A stretch of DNA of 64,000 nucleotides from the NCBI RefSeq assembly GCF_048773025.1, contig NC_133544.1, positions 8,122,001 to 8,186,000 of the forward strand, read 5' to 3'. Origin of the DNA: Camelus bactrianus (Eukaryota > Chordata > Mammalia > Artiodactyla > Camelidae). Under the pieces are notes generated by a model. The model was not told where the DNA came from. It ran no database searches and saw nothing but the letters and a program-made list of their open reading frames with translations. Shown piece by piece: positions 1-11,597 of the stretch. Position numbers and translations under genes: made by a program. The first letter of the stretch is position 1, and every line of letters begins with the position of its first letter.

Positions 1-389
1 CAATGGAAGACATGTCTGTTTCCATCACTTGACTCAGGATTTCATTCCCTTTCATGCTCTTAAGGTCTTTCCTTCTGTAATTATCCCCTCTCTTTTCCCC
101 ATCACCAGGGACACCCTTTCTGCTGAACTGCCCCAGTATGTCCAAAGGGTAGCCTCTGAAACTCTCCTGACTGCACCTCCTTCTCCACCCCCCACCCCAC
201 ACACCTGCTTCCTTCCCAGCACTGCATAAGGTTGTCTTGATTAATTATCTCCACTTTCTCACCTTCTCCTCCAGCCTTTCTAACCGGGCTTTTGTCCTCA
301 TGAATCCCCATGAGATGGCTCTAGGCACCCAGTGCCATCCATCATGCCAAGGCTGATGCCCAGTTCTCTGTCCTCCCCTCCCTCGACCG
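1..389. other. Unannotated pyrimidine-rich sequence
   Basis: No repeat family, splice-site pair or protein match is recognised here. The stretch is rich in C and T on the + strand and runs into an L2 element. Short open frames on both strands overlap and look like chance. Confidence 0.4.
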
Positions 390-918
390 CCAGCTGTCAT
401 TTGCCGTGATCAGTCATGTCATCCTTCTGAAACTCTCCCTTCTGTAGGCTCCCCACCTCACAGGCTGCCTTTCTGCTGCATCCTCCTCCTCCATCAGATC
501 CCTCAATGTTGGGGTGCCCCAGGGCCAGCCTCAGCTTTCCTCCTGTCCCTGTCCACACTCTGCAGGTGAGCTCCTGCAGCCCGTGGCCTCACATACCATC
601 ATATGCTGACTCTAAGGTTCCTTCTCCAACCCAGATGTCTCCAGATTCTTCCTCTCTCCATGCCAATGGACCCTCTCCACTTGGATGAACAACAGACCTC
701 TAACGTCACGTGACAAGGTTGAACTGTGGGCTCTCACCCCACTTCTAAATCTGCTCCTTCTCCAGTCTTCCCCAAGACAGAAAATTGCATTGCTGGTTGC
801 CTTGATTGATCAGGGTTGCCCTTAATTCCTGTTTCCCTCAGACCCTGCTTCCAAACCATCAATTACTCCTGGTAGCTCCACCGCTGCCCAGCCCCTCATC
901 CCTACACCTGAGCCCACA

Positions 919-985
919 TCACCGCCAGCTCTCACCTGGCCCCCGTCACCGCCAGCTCTCACCTGGTCCCCATGAGCTCCTGCCA
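919..985 (+). repeat. Short tandem duplication of about 27 bp, 2.5 copies, inside the L2
   Basis: 'accgccagctctcacctgg' occurs at about 921 and again 27 bp later. A partial, diverged third unit ('tgccagctctcgcccctg') follows. This is a local slippage or duplication event within the L2 fossil. Confidence 0.7.
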
Positions 986-1317
986 GCTCTCGCCCCTGCA
1001 CTGTCCCCACAGAGCTGAGTGATCTTATTGGGGCTGGGTGTTATTGTTGAGGGATATTGATGTCAGATCACATCTTGCCCTGCCTAATGCTCCCCAGTGG
1101 CTTCCCAATATGCTTCAGATGGACTCCAGATTCCTCCTGGTGGCTGGCACCACCTGCCCCTGCTGGCCTCACACCCTCCTGTGCTCTACACCGTCCCTCT
1201 GAGCTCCAGTCACCAGCCACCCAGACCTGCTTTCTGCCCCTCACCCTGTGATGCTTTCCAGGCCTCTCTGGACTTTCTGCTGCCTCATCCTTCAGTTTGG
1301 AATGTTTTGCCTGAGAT

Positions 1318-1767
1318 TTTTTTTTTTAAATAAAAAATTTTAAGGCAATTTTAAAGGTTACTTTCCAGTTACAGTTATTACAAAAATTTTGGCTGTATTC
1401 TCTGTGTTGTATGATACATCCATGAGCCTCTTTTACATCCGGTAGTTTGTACCTCCCACTCTCCCCTCCACGTACTTCCCCCCACAACTGGTAACCACTA
1501 GTTTGTTCTCTGTATATGTGAGTCTGCTTCTTTTTCATTATATTCACTATTTTGTTATATTTTTTTAGATTCCATATATAAGTGATACCATACAGTATTC
1601 ATCTTTCTCTGTCTGAGTATTTCACTAAGCACAATGCCTTCCAAGTCCATCCATGCTGCTGCAAATGGCATTATTTTATTCCTTTTTCTGGCTGAGTAGT
1701 ATTCCATTGTATATATACCACATCTTCATCCACTCGTCTGTGATGGACACTTGGGTGGCTTCCATAC
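1318..1767 (-). mobile_element. 5'-truncated L1 3' end, inserted into the L2
   Basis: Read on + the element starts with a T-rich tail and continues with typical antisense L1 3' sequence: 'ggtaaccactagtttgttct', 'ttagattccatatataagtg' and 'gtattccattgtatatata'. A 12-bp direct repeat, TTTGCCTGAGAT, flanks it at 1306-1317 and 1768-1779. That is a target-site duplication of L1-type insertion. The host L2 sequence resumes directly after the second repeat copy. Confidence 0.88.
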
Positions 1768-1805
1768 TTTGCCTGAGATCTTGGCGTGTATAGCAAGGTG
1801 TCTAC

Positions 1806-2505
1806 CCTACCAACTGCTTGGGAAGTGGTCCTGGCCTGACAGATTCAGACCTTTAGGTGACCAGTGGCGACTACCAGCCCTTTGGGACAACAGGAATAAG
1901 CCACATTCAAGGGCTTGTTGCAGCTGTCATGGCCCATGCCGGCGGGGGCAGGGCAGGCGTGCAGGGCGGGACACCCCAGTACGGAGACCCAGAGGCTGAC
2001 AAAGCACGAGGAGCTGCCAGAGGTCTCCCGGCTCTGCCAGGATGACTTCCCTCAGAGCCAAAAAAGAGAAGGTGGCTACTTGGAGCAGGAGGAAACGCAT
2101 CCTGTGGAATCCAGTCTCCTTCAGCCCTAGGAGGCTAAAAATGCTACCTCAACTTCCACTCAGGACTCCACCCAGTGACATTTCAGAAGCAAGACATTAG
2201 CCACAGGGAGGCCAAGTCCAGATCACCTGCAACTCTCCATCAGACGCTGCCACAGTTTCAATAAATGTACCACTTAGGGACGCCTACAGTGTATCTGCTG
2301 CTAAGCAGGGAGCAAAATCGGACTGGCAGGTTGACAGTCTGGGCTGGAACCCAGCAGACCCTCCTCACAGTCACGGCCCATCTCTCCCTGGGGTTGGATC
2401 CCAGGGTCCCCAGCCGGGCCCTCAGCCCTGGACAGGGCTTTCTGACAGTCATGTGGGACGTCACAAGACACGCTCCATCTGGGGTTGGATGGAGAGTGGA
2501 GGGGC
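1806..2505. other. Unannotated unique sequence
   Basis: No interspersed repeat or coding exon is recognised. Several overlapping open frames of 60-90 codons are present on both strands without family similarity or codon-level support. Confidence 0.4.
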
Positions 2506-2600
2506 TCCAACCTGAGCTGAATCACTGAGCGAGCTTTTGAGCTTCTTTGAGTCTCAGTTTTGTCAACTGTAAGGTGGGGTTAGTCACTCTAAGGTCGGCC
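2506..2600 (+). mobile_element. MIR SINE fragment (core region)
   Basis: 'tgagtctcagttttgtcaact' near 2549 followed by 'gtaaggtgggg' matches the MIR core (counterpart of 'cctcagttttctcatctgtaaaatgggg'). It is preceded by a diverged 'actgagc' segment. MIR is an ancient tRNA-derived SINE. Divergence is high and the ends are uncertain. Confidence 0.6.
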
Positions 2601-2964
2601 AGAGGGCAGATGAAGCTGTGGGCTTAAGCTGCCCAGAGAGATGGCTGGTCTGACAGTTTGATTACTGGTGCACTTTGTTTACCAAGTGTCAGTTTGAGAA
2701 ATCTGGATTTCATTTTCTAAGCAATGAGGAGGAATCAGAAGTTTGAGGGCAGGGTGGCAACTTGTCTGTGCTTTAGAAAGACTGCTGGTGGCAGCGTGGA
2801 GAGAGGACAGGAGAGGAGGTGAGCCTTGCAGACAGACAGCACAGTCAGAGGAGGCTGCCTTGGGCCTGAACTGGGGTAGAAATCCTGGCAAGGGGAAGAG
2901 AGGGGGGTTTGAGGAAACTGAGAATTTAGACTACATGAGATGAGCGGGCTGATTAAATGTGGGG
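2601..2964. other. Unannotated sequence
   Basis: Purine-rich on + around 2790-2910. No recognised repeat or gene feature. Confidence 0.35.
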
Positions 2965-3500
2965 GCTGTGTGGCCCACAACTGATTGCTTATCTGATACC
3001 CATTTCCCTCTCCCCTGCCAAGAGAAACTCAGTTTTGTTCAGGGCAGCAATGTGCCTCGTGACCGCTCACCTTCCTGTGTGTCTTGCAGCACAAGGTGCA
3101 AGGCAACGGGCTGTGTCTCCGAGTTGGGCCAATGCGACATACACAGAGATCCACCAGGCAAAGCTGCTGTTTCTCACATAAAGAGGAACGAACTCAAGTG
3201 ACAGGAGCCTTTGCCCTGTATACTTTTCCCCTTAGACTGTCCTGCTTGGAATGTAGATGCAATGCTTGGAGGTAGAGCAGCCTCCTTGTAACCGTGAGGA
3301 TGAGAGCTTCCAGGTAAGGATGGTGGAGCAGAAGGTGACATGAAATCTGGGTTCCTGATAATTTCCTCAAACAGGTGCACCAGCCCCGGACTGCCTGCCT
3401 CCAGACATCATGTTATACTACACAAACAGAGGCCTTTTTGGTTAAGCCACTGCCATGTGAATTACGGCACATACAGCTCAAGGCAATCTTAGGAGATACA
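2965..3500 (+). mobile_element. Ancient MaLR-type (MLT1-like) LTR, sense
   Basis: The order of landmarks fits a mammal-wide ERVL-MaLR LTR: 'ccttgtaaccgtgaggatga' near 3284, 'cccggactgcctgcctccag' near 3385, then 'ggttaagccactgccatgt' near 3440. The last is the 'gtttaagccactg' block found near the 3' end of these LTRs. It is old, diverged and broken, with no internal region seen. Exact ends are not determinable by eye. Confidence 0.5.
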
Positions 3501-3599
3501 GTAATGGTGAAGGCGATGTTAGAAATGACTTTGGAAATTTGAAGAACGGGTGGAGACTGATGGCCTTAGCTGAGATGGGGAACAGGTGTGGAAGGATCA

Positions 3600-3785
3600 G
3601 TGTGACAGGAAAAGAGCTCGCCACCCAGAGCCAGACTGGCCTCAGGTCAAGTGGGGCCCTGGGAAATCCTTTACTCTGCTCAACCTCTGGTCCCCCATCT
3701 GTGAAATGGGATTTTCAAGCCTAATTTATCTGGAAGACCAGCGACAACAGATCCATTATGGAAAGCATCTGATACACGCTTTGGG
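3600..3785 (+). mobile_element. MIR SINE, diverged
   Basis: 'agagccagactggcctcag' near 3627 and 'cccccatctgtgaaatggga' near 3692 sit in the right order and spacing for a MIR. They are followed by 'gaaagcatctgatacacgct', which fits the MIR tail region. Confidence 0.55.
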
Positions 3786-6279
3786 TCCCAAGTGACTTAA
3801 GGATTTGTTTTCAGAGTGTCAGGAAAGAGGAGGCCAGCCAACAAGAAGGGCACAAAAACCATGGCCTGTGTGTCCGAGCCTGTGCGTCTCAGCTTCCCCC
3901 AGGATGAGGCTGCCCCGAGCCCATGGAAGGCCTGGTGAGGGCTCTGGAGGGGTGAGCTGGCCAGGTGGAGGGCTACTGCCCCCGCACCTCTTCTTGGCCA
4001 GCACAAGTACGTTGAGTATGGGTGACACACAGATCAAACACAGAGATGACAAATGTAGGGTGGTCCAATGTTTGTTGGCTCATTTTTGAAACCACATTCC
4101 GTGCAGCCACATAAACTCCAAGGAGCAAACAGAGCTGACGGTAATTAGTTTATAGTGGTTATTAAAAAGGGAGGTGACTTTTATTTAGGCATTCCAAATG
4201 GTGACGCAGCAATCCTTCCCCGCTCTGCGCACGGTCAGCTTGCTGGAAACCGAAAGACTATGGGCAGCAAACATCTGGGAGCCACAATTGTCCTGGACCA
4301 GGATCTCAAGGAGTCAGGGGGTTCAAGGGCCAGAAGGGGCCTTGGAAGCACAGGGCCCCCGCCCATCGGAGCCTGACTGCTCCCCTGCATTCTCTGCTAA
4401 GCTGGTGTTCAGATACCTCCAGAGATGGGGACCTCACTGCCGCCAGCATGCCTGTGTCATTAAGACTGTGAGGACCCTGGGAGCCGATGGCAGGTTTTTT
4501 GGACTTGTACTGTCAGAACCTGGCACAGCATCAGGTTCCAGAAATGTCCATCCCGCTCCCTCCCTCCAGTACCAGCCTTCACTGAGCTCTGAGCTAAGTT
4601 CTGGGGGATCTGAGACAAGTAAACTCAGTCTCTGGCATTGAGGAGCCCAGAGTCCAAAGGAGGAAGGAAGTAAACAGGTGATGATGGCTCAGCGTGATGG
4701 AGTCTGCAGGTGTCCCGGCTGAGGGGACTCTCATCAGGCGCTTGGTGTGTGTGGGGGGAAGGGCACAGGCATGTGGGACTGAAAGGTGAAAGGACAAGGT
4801 CAGTAGAAATTTCTCTGACCCGTGCCATCTATATCAAATCTCTGGAGGCCCCACTTCTCACGCGGGGAAATCCAAAACTTTTCCCAATATTTCTTAAGGA
4901 TTTAAGTTGCCACGGACACCTCTGGCCCCAAGCCCCTGATTCCACTGAATTCACTTCATGGCTCATCTCCCTGCCCCACATTCCACCTGGGTGTGTGGAA
5001 CCTAACAGGGACCCCGCCTCTTTGTCGCTGCACGTGAAACAAGCGAGACAGAGCTCACACGCTGTGTGCACGAGAGAGCATGCGCAGAAGACCCCTGAAG
5101 GTCTGGGACAAGGGGCGGGGCGTGCCTCACAGACCTCCCACCTGGAAGCCCTTCCCCTTCCTCACCTGGGCACCCTCTTCCTCGTCCTCCACCCCACCTC
5201 CCTGCTGGTCCCCAAATCCCCTGTCCTGCGTTGTCCACAAAGCAGCCCAGCTCTTGCAGCCTATGTTTACCTGTCCACACCCAGCCGTGCTCACCGGGAC
5301 CAGAGCACCTCTCACAGAGCAAGGGCTTTCCCCTTTGGGAGCAAGACTTTTGCAAATCATCCTTGTGCTCCAGGATTCCCGGGTTCCTAACGAGCTCCAG
5401 CCAGTCTCCCCTTGGTCTTGTTCTGTCCCTCAGGCTGCATAGAACCAACGTGTCCCTTCCTTTCCTGGGCGGAGGGCTGTGCCAGCATCTTGTCTGCCCC
5501 CTGTGCCAGCCTCGAAGGGAAGTGACTGGCCAGCCTTTTATGTCCCATCACCGACCACAAGGGCATTCTTTCCAAGTTCTTGCTTCCGGACGTCCCTGCC
5601 CTGCCCCTCCGACCCGCAATGCAGGCTGCGAAGGGATTTGTCTGTGTTACCCTTGTGGTCAGGGGTTTTGAGCAACTGTATTGTGGCAAGAGGTCGTGTC
5701 AAAAAGATTGTGTGGTCAGAGGCCGTTTCTTGAGAAGCCTGTGGTTTGGGCTTTCTTCTCCTTCTATCTTCCATATGACAGGCGGTCACTCACAACCCAG
5801 GCAGGAAAGGAGCTTGGAAATACCAGAGGCTCCTGTCACCCTGGCGTCTGCCTGGGGGTCCTCGCAGGGGCAGAGAAATGAATCAATCTGTCCCCAGCCC
5901 TTGTCACTCACGGCATGCACCCCTGCCCTCCCCCTAATGTCCTGGCCTCTGGGATGGGACCGGTGGGGAGAAGGTGCTGGTAGAGAGAGGAGAGGAAGCA
6001 GATGGCTGGCTGGCACGTCCACCCTCCTTCCCCGCTGTCCCTCCAGCCTTGAGGATACACATGAGTGTCCCTTCTGCTTCTCCCCAAGGATGAGGTGGCA
6101 ACTGGAAGAGCTGGAATCAGCAAAGTGGCACCTGGCGTACCAGAGGTCAGGAGAGGTGGGCTACAGCCTGGCTTTCCACCCATACCCCTTTCTGGTCTGA
6201 AACCGAGGATGCTGGCTCAGACTGTACTGCAAGGGCTCTGACTGAGTTCAGTGATTCTCTTCAGCTGGTTCCTTCCTTC
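3786..6279. other. Long GC-rich unique stretch, no gene recognised
   Basis: About 2.5 kb without a recognised interspersed repeat. It has moderately high GC and several long overlapping open frames on both strands, the longest 226 codons at 4710-5390. None shows a known domain, and frames on opposite strands are equally open, which argues against coding. It could be plain intergenic or intronic DNA. Confidence 0.4.
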
Positions 6280-6405
6280 CTTCCTCCCATCTCATTAGGA
6301 AGTCTCCTCCACAAACCCGTGGGCATCTCAGGGCCAGGGCTTTGCTGGGTCATGTCTGTGTCCACAGTGCCCAGCCCTGGACCAGTCTACAATAAATGTC
6401 CCAAA
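6280..6405 (+). mobile_element. L2 3'-end fragment
   Basis: 'gggccagggctttgctgggt' near 6330, then 'cacagtgcccagccctggac' near 6363 and 'aataaatgtccc' follow the L2 3'-end pattern (gggcagggac ... cagtgcctggcac ... aataaatgtt). Confidence 0.5.
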
Positions 6406-6424
6406 GATGCAGCCAGAAAAGCCG

Positions 6425-6568
6425 AGAGTCGGAGCCTCAGCCTGCAGTCCTGGACCCCTGGGTGACCCCTGCACGTTAGGAAACTCTCAGAGCCTCACCT
6501 GCCAACAGGGAATGAAAACGTTCACCCCGCAGGGCTGGTGCATTTAGGACTAAGGTTTAATGAGTGCA
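6425..6568 (+). mobile_element. MIR SINE
   Basis: 'ctctcagagcctcacctgcc' near 6485, then 'aacagggaatgaaaacg', then 'gcagggctggtgca' and 'taatgagtg' near 6560 follow the MIR order from the mid core to the tail. The head is diverged or missing. Confidence 0.6.
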
Positions 6569-6630
6569 TTCGTTTTCTATTGCTGCATAAGAAATTACCC
6601 CAAATTCAGCAGCTTTAAACAAAACCCATG
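6569..6630 (-). mobile_element. MLT1-type MaLR LTR 3' terminus, antisense fragment
   Basis: 'ttttctattgctgcataag' followed by 'aaattaccccaaattcag' and 'cagctttaaacaaaaccc' is the reverse complement of the well-known MaLR LTR 3' end (gtttaagcc ... ttgttatagcagc). Only the terminus is recognisable. Ancient and broken. Confidence 0.6.
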
Positions 6631-6978
6631 GTAGGGGCTCAAAAATGCTTATTTGCTTTCTTCTCTCCTTCCTACCTGGCAGTGACAATGGCTGGGACAA
6701 TGGCTGGGACAACTACACTGGGGTCTGTTGGTCTCCTCATGATCAGGCTTCCCCGAAACAGCACCGTTGGCTCCATCTCAGGGGATGTTCTGGTCCATTG
6801 GGAACAAAGGCTTCTGGCTTTGTGCCCTGGCTCGCTCCTTGGATGCAAAGAGGCCATTGAACTGACCAGCCTCAGAGTCTCTGTCCTTGAACCTAGGTGT
6901 CCTGAAGGGGACTTGAGCCTCAAGTGGATCACGGACACCTATCCTAGTGAGAGAGACTCTTACAGCCTGACTCCCTTC
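6631..6978. other. Unannotated sequence with a small direct duplication
   Basis: A 13-bp unit, 'gacaatggctggg', occurs twice near 6686-6711 with a partial third copy. No gene or repeat family is recognised beyond that. Confidence 0.4.
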
Positions 6979-7578
6979 TGTTGCCTCCTTGGGTCCTTGG
7001 ATTCTTTAATCAATAGAAATGGGTAAGAGGCCAGATGAGAAATTCAGGCCAGGCTTTATTGGGATTCGTGCTGCAGCACCAGGGAGCGAGAACAAGTAAC
7101 GGGTGCCCTTGCCCACTCTCCAAGGAGCGGGGGCCGGCTGATCCTTTAAGTGGGGTGAGGGTAGGGGTGGGTTGGTGGGTCGGGCCAGAGGGGTGGCTTA
7201 GGTGTCTGCCCACCCCCTCAGTGGAGCTGTGTGCAGGGATCATGCAGTCGCCTGCTTCTGCTCCTGGCACCTCAGAAGTGCCAGTTGGATTTTGATATTC
7301 TTGTATCTTATTGTTCATAATTTGCCCCAACTGCGCATGTGTACGGTTGATTTTAGTCCCTTATAGTTTCTTTGTCTTTCGTTGTCCAGGAGACAGTTGT
7401 CCAGGTGCAAGCACTGCAGCAAAGGGTCCCAGGTCCCAGCCTGTCTCACTCCCAACGACAGTCAGGAAGGACAGATCTGAGGAGCGTGAGGCCAGCCCAT
7501 GCGGCACGAACGTCGTCGTTCCCCAGATGACCTGGTTGCCCGGCATCTGCCATGCTGTTTCTGCGTCCACGATTTGCA
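6979..7578 (-). mobile_element. Solo LTR of an ungulate-type ERV, antisense (family not assigned)
   Basis: Read on the minus strand this shows an LTR-like layout: a leading TG, a GC-rich promoter-proximal stretch, AATAAAGCCTGG (reverse complement near 7050), then about 70 bases of U5-like sequence ending in CA near 6979. The opposite end near 7578 is a guess, and no clean target duplication was found. No primer-binding site or internal region adjoins it, so it looks like a solo LTR fossil. Confidence 0.45.
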
Positions 7579-7599
7579 CTGTTCTAACCTCATCTAGAC

Positions 7600-7872
7600 T
7601 GTCATTCTCACATTTACTCAGCCAGAGAGCCCTTACAAGTCAGCTTGGACCTTGTCTCCTTTAGAAACCCTTCTCTCATCTGAAGACTGGGCCAGTGTTT
7701 GTCCTCTGAAGATTGTCCCGTGGTGCTGGGTGCTGGCAAACTTCTCACTGTGTCGTTTTAAAGGTGTCTGGTTCACTCGGTTGGTCTGTGGGCTCCTCAG
7801 CCGCAGAGACCGGCTCTAATTCAGCTCCATCCTCCACACCTGGCACAGAGGGTGGCACAAAATAGCCACTCT
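7600..7872 (+). mobile_element. L2 3'-end fragment
   Basis: 'ggtctgtgggctcctcagcc' near 7783 followed by 'ctccatcctccacacctggc' and 'acagagggtggcac' matches the L2 tail (gtgagctccttgagg ... tccccagcacctggcaca). Diverged. Confidence 0.5.
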
Positions 7873-7974
7873 GGGGATGTTTACAGACATAAACCCAACG
7901 GTACTTGTCCTGCTGAGGCTGATGGCAAAGAAGACAGGGCTCAGTGAAGTCACCATCCTCGTGATTTAGAAAGC

Positions 7975-8400
7975 TGACAACTAACTTTATTGTTTCACGA
8001 CTGTAAACTTATAGATGATTTGCAAAGTTCAGAAAAGTGTAAGAAGAATGGGTAACACACTCTTTACCCAGAAACAACTCCTGTTAATATTTGGTTCATT
8101 TGCATTTAGAGGTAATTTCTAACGCATTGTTCTATTTTGCACTCTTCGCCAGAGTTGCAACCGTATTATATATACAAGTGGGTAGAGTCTGTCCCTACTT
8201 AACATTATGTCATAAGTGTTTCTCTCAAGTTACTTGTTATCAGAGCCTTTTTTAAACAGTTACATAACCTTCCACTAGGTAGATTTATCATAGTTTACTT
8301 AGCTGATCCCTGTTATTAGAAATTAGATTGTTTCCTCATTTTCAGTGTCATAAATATCACTGTGATGACACAACTTTGTACACAACTCGTGGTTTCCTTG
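7975..8400 (-). mobile_element. Ancient L1-like (or related LINE) 3' sequence, antisense
   Basis: AT-rich sequence with 'aacattatgtcataagtgtt', 'taaccttccactaggtagat' and 'cactgtgatgac' has the flavour of very old antisense L1M/L1ME 3' tails. Family assignment is tentative. Confidence 0.35.
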
Positions 8401-8537
8401 GAGATGCAGGGCCCGCTCGACACAACGCAGGATCTGCCAGGCTGAGCCTTGGCCAGGCGTAAACAGCCCATACACTATTGAGCTGACTTTTTCTTTTTAA
8501 ACAGAGGTTTCACATACAAATTCTATTTTACAGCTTA

Positions 8538-9004
8538 CATTTTTTAAAATTTTTACACAATTTTTAAAGGTTACTTTCCATTTACAGTTATTACAAAATA
8601 CTAGCTATATTCCCCATGCTGTACAATGCATCCTTGAGCCTTCTTAGACCCAGTAGTTTGTACATCCCACTCCCACACCCCTACATTGCCCCTCCCCTCT
8701 CCCCACTGGTAACCACTAGTTTGTTCTCTATCTGTGAGTCTGCCTCTTTTATGCTATATTCACTCATCGGTTGTATTTTTTAGATTCCACATATAAGCAA
8801 TATTATACAGTGTTCATCTTTCTCTGTCTGACTTATTTCACTCAGCCTAATGTCCTCCAAGTCCATCCATGTTGCTGCAGGTGGGAAATCTTTGGTCTTT
8901 TTCATGGCTGAATAGTATTCCATTGTGTATATACACCTCATTTTCTTTATTCATTCATCTGTCAGTGGACACTGAGGTTGTTTCCATGTCTATTGTAAAC
9001 AATG
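8538..9004 (-). mobile_element. 5'-truncated L1 3' end with target-site duplication
   Basis: The sequence is homologous to the L1 at 1318-1767: 'ggttactttccatttacag', 'ggtaaccactagtttgttct', 'ttagattccacatataagca' and 'gaatagtattccattgtgta'. An 11-bp direct repeat, TTTACAGCTTA, lies at 8527-8537 and 9005-9015 and defines the insertion. The T-rich left end is the antisense poly(A) tail. Confidence 0.87.
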
Positions 9005-9015
9005 TTTACAGCTTA

Positions 9016-9500
9016 TTTGAAGGCACAGAAGATTAGATGACCCTGGGCCCACATCCCTGCATGTCACTACCTGCTGAAGCTCTTAGGGTAGGTTTGGACA
9101 CTCTGTTGCCCCAGTCTCCACTAGCCTCTGTTGCCTCCTTCCCATGGAGGCCATGTGACAGAAGTCATTCACTACTGCACTTATGCTGATTTTTTTCTTA
9201 ACAAGAGGAATGAGCTATTTCTCATATCTATATGTGCTTTTTTCAAAATTGGGAAATGAAGGAGAGAGTGAGAGGGCCTTGGGTTTTGTAAAACACAGAA
9301 GAGAACCTTTTTCTTGGCAGAATTGAAGAATATACCTAACACTTAATATGCAAATCAAGTATATCTTTGTTGGAAAAAAATGCCACAAAGAAGACATTTT
9401 GTGGGCATTTGAAACAAGAGTTATAGGCTCTTATGCCTGGGACTGCTTCACTCATGGCAATTCTCTGCTAGACCCTCTGCTCAGTTTCTGTGTGCAGCCC
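9016..9500. other. Unannotated sequence
   Basis: No recognised repeat, RNA gene or coding exon. Confidence 0.35.
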
Positions 9501-9504
9501 TTTC

Positions 9505-9895
9505 TATGAGACGCTGTACCAGTCAGGAGGCTCCGGACAGAAAATAAAAGACATGTTATGCAAAAAGGCTTAGACGGTGAGGAAATGCATGTCTCACATA
9601 ACTCAGTCCAGGCAGGGTGGGCTTCAGGCACAGTGTAATCAATGTCTGATGCTCTCTTGTCAGGGACCCAGATTCTTTTCAGTATCTCTACTCAGTCACC
9701 ATGAAGCTGGTCCATCTCCCGATTGTAAGGTGGTGGCCAGTGACACCTGGGGCAATGTGTTTCCTTATTCACAAGGAGAAGACAGGGAAACCTTTTAACC
9801 AACATTACGAAGCTTTTCCTTCAGTCTGATCAGGCAGCTCAGGACGCCCCTTGACAGGTAATTCTCCAGGCGAATGTTGTGCTCTGATTGATAAG
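9505..9895. mobile_element. Probable ancient interspersed repeat, family not identified
   Basis: 'ctcttgtcagggacccagat' near 9655 and surrounding 'ctactcagtcaccatgaagc' resemble a mammal-wide repeat with a 'cagggacccaggttc' block that I recognise but cannot name safely. Ends and orientation are approximate. Confidence 0.35.
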
Positions 9896-11074
9896 AGTCA
9901 TCACCATGGTGGATGGATCTTGGGGAGTCAACCTCATGCCCACCACAGACTCCTTCCTTGAGCCCTCCCGACTCAGCTCGTCCTCGTTCTTGGCTGTGCT
10001 TTATATTTGCAGGGACTCAAGCTCAGCTCTCCTTGAGTCAAGTCCCGTATCAAACCCAAGCAGAAGCCCGTCGTCCACAAACCAGGTCATCAGCTCTCCC
10101 GCTGTCGCCTGTATCCTTCCTCCCTCAGAGCAGTCAGGCTGCTCCGCTCCCCACACCATCCTTCCCTTCACTCTTCGATTTGGGACTTCAGTGATTTCAC
10201 AACTCCGGGTCCTAAAATGCAGTTATTTTTTCTAACTTCCGTCTGACCCCAGGAGACTGGCTGATTGGGACAGCAGCACAGTGGTTTGTGGAACAGAAAC
10301 ACTTCAGTGAACAGAAGTAGAGGTTATTTTCCACATCAGACTCTTGATTTCCTCGCTGAGTCTCTTCTCTGTGCTAATGTAACCCGCAATCACCAGCCAG
10401 GTCTCTGTGCGGCCACAGGGCTTCCCTGGTTTTTGGGTTTCACGCTGTGTGCGATTGATTTTGGGGGCTGGGGAGGTTTTCCAGCTAACAGATCTGTCAC
10501 GTAGCTCTCAGCTAATCTGAGCCCGCATCCCGGGCCAGTGCCAGCTGCGCGTCCAGGAAGCCCCAGTCCCTAAAGTGACTGGGTTTTGCAGCTGCCTTCC
10601 TGATGCCAACAGAATTATGTCTTGGCTACCATTAACCTTGACAGGAGATTCGCCCCCAGGGATCCCTCTAAATGCACATTAGGCGCGTAGCCAGGTCTGC
10701 GTTCTTATCTCCACGCGGACTCCTGGGAACATGCTTGTTTACACTTAGCAGAGGGTGAAATCACAGGATACTGGAAGGCGCGGGGGCGGAGGGTGGTAAC
10801 TGGGGGATCTGCAAGTCTAATTCTTGTAGAACCTGCATTAGGGTCACTTAGGGGTGCTGGTCAGAAAGGACGATCTTGGGGCTTTAATGCCGTATCCCCT
10901 CCAAAGACATAACAAGAGCCAATGACCTAGAAGCCCAGCTCCCGTCTTCCCCAGCCACACCCCTCCCACATGCACAAGGTCTCTTAGTTATAGATGGTGG
11001 GGTCACAACTGGAGTTTGTGGCACAGTCATAAAAAACCTGGGTCCCAACATCCCCGTTCCTCCTCTAACCAGTT
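9896..11074. other. Unannotated unique sequence
   Basis: About 1.2 kb with no recognised repeat. The part from 10520 to 10800 is relatively GC-rich with scattered CpGs and could be non-coding regulatory DNA, but nothing in the sequence proves it. Confidence 0.35.
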
Positions 11075-11565
11075 CATTTCTTTTTTCTTTTTTATTGAGG
11101 TATAGTCAGTTTACAATGTTGTGTCGATTTCCGGTGTACAGCATAATGTTTCAGGCATATATATACATACATATATTTCTTTTCATATTCTTTTTCATCG
11201 TAAGTTACTGCAAGATATTGAGTATAGTTCCCTGTATTATATAGCAGAAACTTCTTTGTCTATTTTATACCTAGTATTTAGTATCTGTAAATCTTGAACT
11301 TTCAATTTATCCCTTCCTACCTCCTCTCCCCTCTGGTAATCATAAGTTTGTTTTCTAGGTCTGTGAGTCTGTTTCTATTTAAGTAAGCTCATTTGTATCA
11401 TTTTTTTAGATTCCACATATAAGTGATATATATTTGCCGTTCTCTGTCTGACTTACTTCACATTGTATGATCATCTCTAAGTCCATTCATATTGCTGCAA
11501 ATTGCATTATTTCATTCTTTTTTATGGCTAAGTAGTATTCCGTTGTATGTGTGTGTATGTATGTA

Positions 11566-11597
<32 letters not shown>

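Larger units (their letters stand above)
390..1805 (+). mobile_element. L2 LINE fragment, 3' part of the reverse-transcriptase ORF through to near the 3' UTR
   Basis: The segment follows the familiar L2 order. 'ggggtgccccaggg' near 511 corresponds to the GVPQG reverse-transcriptase motif, followed by 'tctccacttggatg' near 674. Then come 'cttcccaatatgc' near 1101 (counterpart of 'cttcccattgcac') and 'ttggaatgttttgcc' near 1298. L2 is a mammal-wide LINE silent since before the placental radiation. It is heavily diverged, encodes nothing, and is split by an L1 at 1318-1767, resuming at 1780 for roughly 25 bases. Confidence 0.75.

Noticed and set aside
4710-5390. 226-codon plus-strand open frame
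   Set aside because: No recognisable domain, overlapping open frames on the other strand, no clear promoter or splice context. Likely chance in GC-rich DNA.
5580-6200. 206-codon plus-strand open frame
   Set aside because: Overlaps several other frames on both strands and matches nothing known.
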